DNA of 64,000 nucleotides from UBA5796 sp040752455. Its GTDB lineage: Bacteria > Chloroflexota > Anaerolineae > Anaerolineales > Villigracilaceae. Below are positions 24,476 to 31,243 of this stretch, piece by piece. Numbering within the stretch: the first letter of the stretch is position 1; each line of letters starts with the position of its first letter. Position numbers and translations under genes: made by a program. The stretch covers positions 83,445-147,444 of the forward strand of contig JBMOMN010000008.1 of assembly GCA_049324115.1 (NCBI GenBank), read 5' to 3'. The notes beneath the pieces were generated by a model. That model worked only from the letters and a program-made list of their open reading frames with translations, searched no databases and was not told the DNA's origin.

Positions 24476-25327
24476 ATGGAGCCTGGCTTTTCGCTCAAAG
24501 ATGCCAACGTTGCGGTTGTGGGATTGGGGCTGATGGGCGGCTCCCTGGCGCTGTCCGTTAAATCGAAATGCCGCCGCCTGAGCGCCTTCGACCCGGACCT
24601 CGCGACCCTCGAGCTTGCCCGCCGTCAAGAGATTGTTCACCTCGCCGACAGCGATCCCGCCAAAGCCCTGGTCGGGGCCGACCTCGTTATCCTGGCCTGT
24701 CCCGTCCCTTCGATTTTGCGCTGGATCGAGCGCCTGCCGGAATTCATCCAGCATCCATGCATCGTGCTCGACCTCGGCTCCTCCAAGCGGACGATCGTCG
24801 CCGCCCTCAAGGCCCTGCCTGCCAATTTCGACCCCCTCGGCGGACACCCCATCTGCGGGCGCGAGCGGCTCTCGCTCGAAAACGCCGAACGCTTCCTCTA
24901 CCGCGACGCCCCCTTCGTGCTGACCCCGCTGCCGCGCACCACGGACCGCGCCCGCGCTGCCGCGCTGCAACTGGTCGAAGCCCTCGGGTCGCGTCCGCTC
25001 TGGCTCGACGCCGCCTCCCACGACCGCATCCTGGCCGCCACCAGCCACCTGCCCTACCTGCTCTCGTCCGCCCTGGCGCTCGCCACCCCGGAAGAGGCTG
25101 CGCCCCTCGTCGGCCCGGGATTCCGCTCCTCGGCCAGGCTGGCAGGCACCCCGTCCAGCATGATGCTCGGCGTGCTGCAATCCAACCGGGACAACGTCCT
25201 CGACGCCATCGGCCGCCTGCAAGAGCAACTCGCCGCCATCAAATCTGCCCTCCTGACAAACAACCCTGACCAACTCCGGGCAGCCCTCGACAAAGCCCAA
25301 AGCCATTATCGAACGCTCATCCAATAA
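24476..25327 (+). CDS. tyrA: Prephenate dehydrogenase
   Basis: 283 residues. The Rossmann motif VVGLGLMGGSLAL (about residues 14-26) is followed by ILACPVPSI, LDLGSSKR, GGHPICGRE, PFVLTP and ATSHLPYLLSSALA, matching the monofunctional TyrA family. It oxidises prephenate to 4-hydroxyphenylpyruvate for tyrosine. No ACT domain is present, so feedback control probably rests on DAHP synthase and on the attenuator. The Phe-branch enzyme pheA is separate, at 45055. Confidence 0.93.
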   Translation: MEPGFSLKDANVAVVGLGLMGGSLALSVKSKCRRLSAFDPDLATLELARRQEIVHLADSDPAKALVGADLVILACPVPSILRWIERLPEFIQHPCIVLDLGSSKRTIVAALKALPANFDPLGGHPICGRERLSLENAERFLYRDAPFVLTPLPRTTDRARAAALQLVEALGSRPLWLDAASHDRILAATSHLPYLLSSALALATPEEAAPLVGPGFRSSARLAGTPSSMMLGVLQSNRDNVLDAIGRLQEQLAAIKSALLTNNPDQLRAALDKAQSHYRTLIQ

Positions 25328-25374
25328 CCAATTACCAATCACGCAACACTCACCACGCAACACTCACCCAACCC
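25328..25374. repeat. Heptad repeat between tyrA and aroA
   Basis: ATTACCA words followed by CACGCAA/CACTCAC alternating at 7-nt spacing. It fills the whole gap between the genes. Confidence 0.7.
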
Positions 25375-26706
25375 ATGCTGATCACCCCCATCCCCCACCC
25401 CCTCAACGCCAGCGTCCGCGTCCCCGGCTCCAAATCGCTGACCAACCGCGCCCTGCTGATCGCCGCCCTGGCAGACGGGACCATCAGCCTCGAAAACGCC
25501 CTCTTCTCGGACGATTCGCGTTACTTCGCCGATTCGCTGTCTCGCCTGGGCTTCGACATCTCCCTCGCCCCCGAAGCCTCGCGCATGGCCGTCACCGGCC
25601 TGGGCGGGCGCATCCCGGCAACGCGAGCCGAACTCTTCATCGGCAACGCCGGGACGGCGGCGCGCTTCCTCTCGGCCTTCCTCACCCTGGGACATGGGGA
25701 ATACGTCCTCGACGGCGAACCGCGCATGAGGGAGCGTCCGATTGGCGATCTGGTGGATGCGTTGACGCAACTCGGGGCAAAAGTGGAAGCGGTCAGCGGT
25801 CCGCGGTCGGCAAGTTACCCGCCGGTAAAAATCACCGCCTCCGGCCTGCCCGGCGGCAAAACCCGCATCGCAGGCAATATCTCTTCCCAGTTCTTATCCG
25901 CGCTTTTGATGGTCGCTCCCTACGCCCGGTCCCCGGTCGAGATCGAAGTCACCACCGAATTGAATTCCAAGCCCTACGTGGACATGACCCTGTCCATCAT
26001 GCAAGATTTCGGCGTGGAGGTCGAACGGGACGGCTACAACTCCTTCAAAATTCCCCTTACGCATTACGCTCTACGCACCAATTACCAATTACCAATTACT
26101 CATTACCAACCACCAATTACCAATTACCAAATTGAATCCGACGCCTCCGCCGCCTCCTACTTCTTCGCCGCGCCGGCCGTCTGCGGCGGGACGGTCCGCG
26201 TCGAAAACATCTCCCGCAAATCCGTTCAAGGCGACATCCGCTTTCTGGGCGTGTTGGAGCAAATGGGCTGCGAAGTTCTGGAAAGCGACAACACGATCAC
26301 GGTCCATCGCCCATCGTCCATCGTCGGCGTTGACCTCGACATGGGCGACATCCCCGACACGGCCCAGACCCTGGCGGCGGTTGCGCCTTTCGCCTCCACG
26401 CCGACCCGCATCCGGGGCATCGCCTCGGCCCGGGTCAAGGAGACGGACCGGGTCGCGGCCACCTGCGCCGAACTGGCCCGCCTCGGCGTCCGCGTCGAGG
26501 AACGCGAAGACGGCATGACCATCCATCCCTGCTCGACCTTCAACCCTGCAAATATCCAAACCTACAACGATCACCGCATGGCCATGGCCTTCTCGCTGAT
26601 CGGCCTGCGCCTGCCGGGAGTGACAATCGAAAACCCCGGCTGCGTGTCGAAGACCTTCCCGAATTTCTTCGACGTATTGGCAACCCTGGACTCCAAAGTC
26701 TCCTGA
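25375..26706 (+). CDS. aroA: 3-phosphoshikimate 1-carboxyvinyltransferase (EPSP synthase)
   Basis: 443 residues, somewhat longer than the usual about 427. Family motifs: VPGSKSLTNRALL, GNAGTAARFL, DGEPRMRERPIGDL, GNISSQFLSALL, YNDHRMAMAFSL and the PDTAQT region. It makes EPSP from shikimate-3-phosphate and PEP. Between FKIP (about residue 225) and ESDASAASY (about 252) the loop contains some 22 extra residues rich in NYQLPIT-type words, encoded by an in-frame heptad repeat. The C-terminal LDSKVS overlaps a third repeat family. The frame is intact throughout. Confidence 0.95.
   Translation: MLITPIPHPLNASVRVPGSKSLTNRALLIAALADGTISLENALFSDDSRYFADSLSRLGFDISLAPEASRMAVTGLGGRIPATRAELFIGNAGTAARFLSAFLTLGHGEYVLDGEPRMRERPIGDLVDALTQLGAKVEAVSGPRSASYPPVKITASGLPGGKTRIAGNISSQFLSALLMVAPYARSPVEIEVTTELNSKPYVDMTLSIMQDFGVEVERDGYNSFKIPLTHYALRTNYQLPITHYQPPITNYQIESDASAASYFFAAPAVCGGTVRVENISRKSVQGDIRFLGVLEQMGCEVLESDNTITVHRPSSIVGVDLDMGDIPDTAQTLAAVAPFASTPTRIRGIASARVKETDRVAATCAELARLGVRVEEREDGMTIHPCSTFNPANIQTYNDHRMAMAFSLIGLRLPGVTIENPGCVSKTFPNFFDVLATLDSKVS
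26056..26133. repeat. In-frame heptad repeat inside aroA
   Basis: ATTACCA-type words recur every 7 nt (ATTACCA ATTACCA ATTACTC ATTACCA ... ATTACCA), entered in frame in the loop before ESDASAASY. Confidence 0.9.
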
Positions 26707-26757
26707 CTTTGGGCTTTGGAACATCGAAAGTCAGGAGACTTTCGACTCCGCTTTACT
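26693..26757. repeat. Palindrome AAAGTCTCCTGACTTT...AAAGTCAGGAGACTTT at the aroA 3' end
   Basis: Two inverted arms around GGGCTTTGGAACATCG. The aroA stop lies in the left arm. Related sequence occurs at 31063-31112, 48572-48640 and 51340-51375. Confidence 0.8.
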
Positions 26758-26761
26758 TATT

Positions 26762-27652
26762 ATGGAAATGGCTTTCAACCTCGGACTCACCGGCTACCCT
26801 CTCGGGCATTCGCTATCGCCAAAAATCCACAAAGCTGCGTTGGCATCCTGTGGTCTGGAAGGCGGCTATTCCCTGTTCCCGATCCCCCCTGACGATTTGG
26901 ATGGCTTGAAAGCCCTGCTCGCCCGCCTGCGCCGCGGCCAACTCCACGGCCTGAACGTGACCATCCCGCACAAGCAGGCCGTCATCCCCCTGCTGGACGC
27001 GCTGACCCCCACGGCGGAAGCCGTCGGCGCGGTCAACACGATTTCCATGCAAAACGGCCAACTCACCGGCGACAACACCGACGCTCCGGGTTTTTTGGCA
27101 GACTTAAAACGGTGCATGGTAATTAGTAATTGGGAATTACCCGGCACCAATTACCAATTACCAATTACCAAATCGGCTTTAGCCCTCGGCGCTGGCGGTT
27201 CGGCGCGGGCAATCGTGTATGCCCTCGTCAACGACGGATGGGATGTTACCATTTCCGCCCGCCGCCCCAAACAGGCCCAGGCGCTTATCGCCCAATTCCC
27301 GAATACCGATTTCCGAATATCGAGCATCGAATATCACCCTGCTGCTCTCTACTCTCTACTCCCTGCTCTCTCCCTCATCATCAACTCCACCCCCCTCGGC
27401 ATGTCGCCCAACATCCACGAATCTCCCTGGCCTGCTGACCTTCCTTTCCCGCCCAACGCGGCTGTGTACGATCTGGTTTACAATCCACGTGAGACCAAAC
27501 TGGTGCGCGAGGCCCGCGCCGCCGGACTCCCCGCCGCCACCGGGCTGGGGATGCTGGTCGAGCAGGCCGCCCTGTCCTTCGAGATCTGGACAGGATGCAG
27601 CCCAGATCGCGACGTTTTGTTTGATACTGTAGGGGCGACCCGCCCTGGCTGA
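26762..27652 (+). CDS. aroE: Shikimate dehydrogenase
   Basis: 296 residues, longer than the usual 270-280. Motifs: LTGYPLGHSLSPKIH (shikimate binding), GLNVTIPHK, AVNTIS, GDNTDAPGFL and the NADP-site GAGGSARAI. It reduces 3-dehydroshikimate. Two repeat insertions are kept in frame: NWELPGTNYQLPITK (about residues 122-136), between the two domains, and an LLPALSLIINSTP region preceded by YSLLPA-type repeat residues (about 190-203). The C-terminal VGATRPG comes from yet another palindrome. The start ATG 26762 has only a weak ribosome binding site. Confidence 0.93.
   Translation: MEMAFNLGLTGYPLGHSLSPKIHKAALASCGLEGGYSLFPIPPDDLDGLKALLARLRRGQLHGLNVTIPHKQAVIPLLDALTPTAEAVGAVNTISMQNGQLTGDNTDAPGFLADLKRCMVISNWELPGTNYQLPITKSALALGAGGSARAIVYALVNDGWDVTISARRPKQAQALIAQFPNTDFRISSIEYHPAALYSLLPALSLIINSTPLGMSPNIHESPWPADLPFPPNAAVYDLVYNPRETKLVREARAAGLPAATGLGMLVEQAALSFEIWTGCSPDRDVLFDTVGATRPG
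27110..27178. repeat. In-frame heptad palindrome inside aroE
   Basis: GTAATTAGTAATTGGGAATTACC faces CAATTACCAATTACCAATTACC around GGCAC. The words recur every 7 nt and the frame is kept. A second, CTCTACT-type heptad run lies at 27340-27375 in the same gene. Confidence 0.9.
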
Positions 27653-27690
27653 TTACGAACCGGGATGACCATGAAGGGTCGCCCTTACCT
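27628..27690. repeat. Palindrome GTAGGGGCGACCC...GGGTCGCCCTTAC
   Basis: Inverted arms at 27628-27640 and about 27676-27688. The aroE stop lies between them, so the enzyme ends in repeat-encoded residues. Confidence 0.8.
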
Positions 27691-27705
27691 GGAATGGAGT
27701 TATTT

Positions 27706-28902
27706 ATGCTAAGATTTTTGACCGCCGGAGAATCCCACGGCCCGGCCCTGACCGCCATCCTCGAAGGCATTCCCGCCGGGCTGCCGCTGGACGCGTCCGT
27801 CATTGACCTGGAACTGGCCCGCCGCCAAAAGGGCTACGGCTCCGGCGGACGGATGAAGATCGAGAAGGATGCCGTCCAGATCCTGGGCGGGGTAATGGGA
27901 GGCGAAACCACCGGCGCGCCGATCGCATTGCTCGTCGAAAACGCCGACCACGCCAAATGGAAGGGCAAAGCCGTCGAGCCGCTGACTGCGCCCCGTCCCG
28001 GCCACGCCGACCTGACCGGCGCGGTCAAGTACGGCTACCGCGACCTGCGTCCGGCGCTGGAACGCTCGTCGGCGCGGGAAACAACCATGCGGGTCGCGGC
28101 GGGGGCGGTCTGCAAGCACTTCCTGTCGCAGTTCGGGATCATCGTCGGCGGGTACGTGAAAGCCATCGGCGAGATCGAGGCCGATCTTGGCGGGAGCAGT
28201 TACCCGGTCCGGTTCGAGGCGGCGGAGAAAAATGACGTGCGCTGCCCCGATCCCGTCGCCGCAGAAAGGATGCGGGCGCGGATCGAGCAGATCATCCGCA
28301 GCAAAGACACCCTGGGCGGCGTGCTCGAGATCGTGGCGCTCGGCGTCCCGGCCGGCCTGGGTTCCTTCGCCCAGTGGGACCGCCGCCTCGAAGCCCGGCT
28401 GGCCCAGGCGGTGATGAGCGTCCAGGCCATCAAGGGCGTGGAGATCGGCGAGGCGTTCGCAAACACAAAATTGCCCGGCACGCAGGCCCATGATGCGATT
28501 GCCCTTACCCCCCCTCTCCCAGTGGGAGAAGGGCCAGGGGTGAGGGGCCTGACCCGCCCCACCAACCGCGCCGGCGGTACCGAAGGCGGCGTGACTAACG
28601 GCCAGCCGCTCGTCATCCGGGCGGCGATGAAGCCGATCGCCACCACCCTCACTCCCCAGCAGACGGTTGACCTCGCCACGGGCGAAGAAGGCCCGACCCG
28701 CTACGAGCGCTCCGATTTTTGCCCGGTGCCCCGCGCCGTGCCGATCCTGGAGGCGATGGTCGCCTTCGTGCTGGCCGAAGCGCTGCTCGAAAAACTGGGC
28801 GGCGACTCGCTGGCCGAAATGAAACCCCGCTTCGAGGCGCTGCGCCGGGCGACCTTGCAAGATTTACCAATGGATGGCACACCGCACGTTTGGTGGCCGT
28901 GA
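27706..28902 (+). CDS. aroC: Chorismate synthase
   Basis: 398 residues. ATG 27706 gives the canonical N-terminus LRFLTAGESHGPAL; an upstream in-frame ATG 27694 is less likely because the TGGAG site lies between them. Motifs: RRQKGYGSGGRMKIE, GGVMGGETTGAPI, PRPGHADLTG, ERSSARETTMRVAAG and RAGGTEGGVTNGQPL. It converts EPSP to chorismate using reduced FMN. After HDAIAL an in-frame family A repeat adds TPPLPVGEGPGVRGL, in the loop before RPTNRAGG. Confidence 0.96.
   Translation: MLRFLTAGESHGPALTAILEGIPAGLPLDASVIDLELARRQKGYGSGGRMKIEKDAVQILGGVMGGETTGAPIALLVENADHAKWKGKAVEPLTAPRPGHADLTGAVKYGYRDLRPALERSSARETTMRVAAGAVCKHFLSQFGIIVGGYVKAIGEIEADLGGSSYPVRFEAAEKNDVRCPDPVAAERMRARIEQIIRSKDTLGGVLEIVALGVPAGLGSFAQWDRRLEARLAQAVMSVQAIKGVEIGEAFANTKLPGTQAHDAIALTPPLPVGEGPGVRGLTRPTNRAGGTEGGVTNGQPLVIRAAMKPIATTLTPQQTVDLATGEEGPTRYERSDFCPVPRAVPILEAMVAFVLAEALLEKLGGDSLAEMKPRFEALRRATLQDLPMDGTPHVWWP
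28506..28551. repeat. Family A palindrome inserted in frame in aroC
   Basis: CCCCTCTCCC-AGT-GGGAGAAGGG followed by CCAGGGGTGAGGGGCC. Reading frame is preserved across it. Confidence 0.9.
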
Positions 28903-28990
28903 AAGTGAGTGTAACGTGTAGCGTGTTGCGTTGTGCGTTTTACGGAACACGCCACACGCTGCACGTATCACGCTGCCGCGCCACTTATTC
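28898..28990. repeat. Heptad palindrome between aroC and aroKB
   Basis: GTAACGTGTAGCGTGTTGCGTT at the left and ACACGCCACACGCTGCACGTATCACGC at the right; TAACGTG/TAGCGTG/TTGCGTT/GTGCGTT recur every 7 nt. Confidence 0.7.
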
Positions 28991-28998
28991 AGGAACCC

Positions 28999-30549
28999 AT
29001 GCCCCACACCTACCTCTACGGCCCGTCTGGATCGGGCAAAAGCACCACCGGCAAGATTTTGGCCGCTGCGCTGGATTTAGCGTTGATTGACCTGGACGCC
29101 GAGATCGAGCGGATGGCCGGACGCGGCATCCCGGAGATCATGGCGGAACTCGGCGAAGCGGTCTTCCGGGACCTGGAAACGGCTGCCCTTAAAGCGGCTG
29201 CCTCCGGCCCCGAGGCGGTCATCGCCCTGGGCGGCGGCGCGCTGCTGCGGGACGAAAACCGCGCCCTGGCCGAAGCGACCGGACGGGTGGCCCTGCTCGA
29301 AGCGGACCTGTCCACGTTGGCGGCCCGGCTCAGCCAGGATGAAAACCAGCGCCCGCTGCTGGCGGGTGAATTTGAGGCGAAACTTTCGGAGATGCTGGAG
29401 CGGCGGCGGGAGCATTACGCCTCTTTCCCCCTGCGCGTGGACGCGGCCCAAGCGCCGGAAGCGGTCGCCTGGGAGGTCCAGCGGGTGGTCGGGCGCTACC
29501 ACCTGCGCGGCATGGGCGCGGCTTACGACGTGGTCGTGCAGGAAGGCGGGATTGACCAATTGGGTCAAATGTTGAAAGGCCGCAAGTTGAACGGGCCGGT
29601 GCTGGTGGTGAGCGACATGAATGTCGCGCCACATTACGGCGAAAGAGTTTTGGACTCCCTGAAATCGGCAGGCTACGCGGCCAGCCAAATCGCCATCCCG
29701 GCCGGGGAGGCGCATAAAACTGTCGAAACAGTAACGGCTCTCTGGCGCGCCGCGTTGGAGGCCGGACTCGACCGCAAAAGCACGGTCCTGGCCCTGGGTG
29801 GCGGCGTGGTCGGCGACCTGGCCGGGTTCGCCGCCGCGACGTTCATGCGCGGCGTCAACTGGACCGCCGTCCCGACGACGCTGCTGGCGATGGCCGACGC
29901 TTCGCTGGGCGGCAAGACCGGCTTCGACCTGCCGCAGGGCAAGAACCTGGTCGGAGCCTTCCACCCGCCGCGGCTGGTGCTGGCCGACCCCGAAACCCTG
30001 TCCACGCTGCCGGAGCGGGAGCTGCGGGCCGGGCTGGCGGAGATCGTCAAGCACGGGGTGATCGCCGACCCGGAATTATTCGAGCTTTGCGCCGGGGGCT
30101 GGGAGAGGGTCAAATCCCGCCTGCCGGAGATCGTGCGGCGCGGCATGGGCGTGAAAGTCAAGATCATCGAGGCTGATCCCTACGAGCAGGGGATCAGGGC
30201 GGCGCTCAATTTTGGGCATACGGTCGGGCACGCGCTGGAACTCGTCAGCGGGTTCAGACTGCTGCACGGCGAGGCCGTGGCGGTCGGGATGGTGGCCGAG
30301 GCCAGGCTGGCAGAAAATTTAACGGTGGCAAGCCACGGATTGTCCGAGTCGCTGGCGGAAACGCTCTCATCGTTGGGGCTGCCGGTCGAGATCCCGCCAG
30401 ACCTGGGACGCGCGGAACTCATCCGTGCGATGAGGGTGGACAAGAAAAAAGCCGCAGGCGTGGTGCGGTTTGCATTGCCCGCCCGGATTGGCGAAGTGAA
30501 GGTGGAGGTGGAAGTGAGAGATTTGGAGGAAGCGATTGGTAATTGGTAA
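28999..30549 (+). CDS. aroKB: Shikimate kinase / 3-dehydroquinate synthase fusion
   Basis: 516 residues from ATG 28999. Residues 1-165 are shikimate kinase: P-loop GPSGSGKST, LIDLDAEIE, FRDLE, ALGGGA and the lid ENQRPLL. Residues 175-515 are dehydroquinate synthase: PAGEAHKT, LALGGGVVGDLAGFAAATFMRG, TTLLAMADASLGGKTG, GKNLVGAFHPP, EIVKHG and NFGHTVGHALE. The enzymes catalyse steps 5 and 2 of the pathway. The fused order kinase-synthase is known in some bacteria. The last residues (EEAIGNW) overlap an ATTGGTA-type heptad repeat. Confidence 0.95.
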   Translation: MPHTYLYGPSGSGKSTTGKILAAALDLALIDLDAEIERMAGRGIPEIMAELGEAVFRDLETAALKAAASGPEAVIALGGGALLRDENRALAEATGRVALLEADLSTLAARLSQDENQRPLLAGEFEAKLSEMLERRREHYASFPLRVDAAQAPEAVAWEVQRVVGRYHLRGMGAAYDVVVQEGGIDQLGQMLKGRKLNGPVLVVSDMNVAPHYGERVLDSLKSAGYAASQIAIPAGEAHKTVETVTALWRAALEAGLDRKSTVLALGGGVVGDLAGFAAATFMRGVNWTAVPTTLLAMADASLGGKTGFDLPQGKNLVGAFHPPRLVLADPETLSTLPERELRAGLAEIVKHGVIADPELFELCAGGWERVKSRLPEIVRRGMGVKVKIIEADPYEQGIRAALNFGHTVGHALELVSGFRLLHGEAVAVGMVAEARLAENLTVASHGLSESLAETLSSLGLPVEIPPDLGRAELIRAMRVDKKKAAGVVRFALPARIGEVKVEVEVRDLEEAIGNW

Positions 30550-30575
30550 TTACCATTTACCAATTACCAGAATCG
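30531..30575. repeat. Heptad palindrome at the aroKB 3' end
   Basis: GATTGGTAATTGGTAATTACC facing ATTTACCAATTACCAG. It contains the TAA stop of the fusion gene. Confidence 0.8.
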
Positions 30576-30584
30576 AGGAGCATA

Positions 30585-31025
30585 ATGAAAAGAATCCTGG
30601 TTTTACATGGCCCCAACCTGAACCTGCTCGGCAAGCGCGAGCCGGAAATCTACGGCAGCCTGACCCTGGACGAGATCAACGCCCGGCTGACCGGCCTGGG
30701 CGAGACGCTTGGGGCGGAGATCGTTTGCGAGCAGTCGAACCACGAGGGTGGGCTGATCGACGCGCTGCACGAGGCGCGGGACTGGGCTGACGGGGTGGTC
30801 TTCAACCCCGGCGGGTATACGCACACTTCCATTGCGTTGAGAGATGCGGTGACGGCCATCGGCATCCCGGTGGTGGAGGTGCATCTTTCGAATGTGTACG
30901 CGCGGGAGGAGTTCAGGCACGGGTCGCTGATCTCGCCGGTCTGCGCGGGCAAGATTAGCGGATTCGGTTGGCGCTCGTACACGCTGGGGCTGCGGGCGCT
31001 GGTGGATTTACTGAACGAGGTGTGA
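30585..31025 (+). CDS. aroQ: 3-dehydroquinate dehydratase, type II
   Basis: 146 residues. ATG 30585 follows CGAGGAGCATA. The type II dehydroquinase motifs are complete: LHGPNLNLLGKREPEIYG with the catalytic Tyr, EQSNHEGGLID, NPGGYTHTSIALRDA, VEVHLSNV and REEFRHGSLIS. It performs step 3 of the shikimate pathway and is the last gene of the operon. No clear intrinsic terminator follows; a repeat-filled gap separates it from the converging ftsK. Confidence 0.96.
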   Translation: MKRILVLHGPNLNLLGKREPEIYGSLTLDEINARLTGLGETLGAEIVCEQSNHEGGLIDALHEARDWADGVVFNPGGYTHTSIALRDAVTAIGIPVVEVHLSNVYAREEFRHGSLISPVCAGKISGFGWRSYTLGLRALVDLLNEV

Positions 31026-31062
31026 TTTTTCGACAATAACTTTTTTCACCGCGAAGGATGAA

Positions 31063-31215
31063 AATGGAGTCCAAAGTCTCCAGACTTTGGCGCCAACGTC
31101 GGGAGACGTTGGAGTCCGCGCCCTATTTTCATATCAGGGCCACAAAGGATCACGAGGTTTTTGTGGTTTTCCTTTGTGTTTCCTTCGTGACCTTCGTGGT
31201 TGGATCTTTTTGGTT
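31063..31215. repeat. Two palindromic repeats in the aroQ-ftsK gap
   Basis: 31063-31112 has AGTCCAAAGTCTCCAGACTTTGG facing CGTCGGGAGACGTTGGAGTCC. About 31135-31215 belongs to the CTTCGTG family (CACAAAGGATCACGAGG facing CCTTTGTGTTTCCTTCGTG). No gene is seen between 31026 and 31243. Confidence 0.7.
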
Positions 31216-31243
31216 TCGGCTTCTCCGGGACAGGTTTTGAAAT

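Noticed and set aside
26056..27380. aroA and aroE as frameshifted or pseudogenes because of odd insert sequences
   Set aside because: Both frames remain open with all catalytic motifs on either side, and the inserts match repeat elements found elsewhere in the window.
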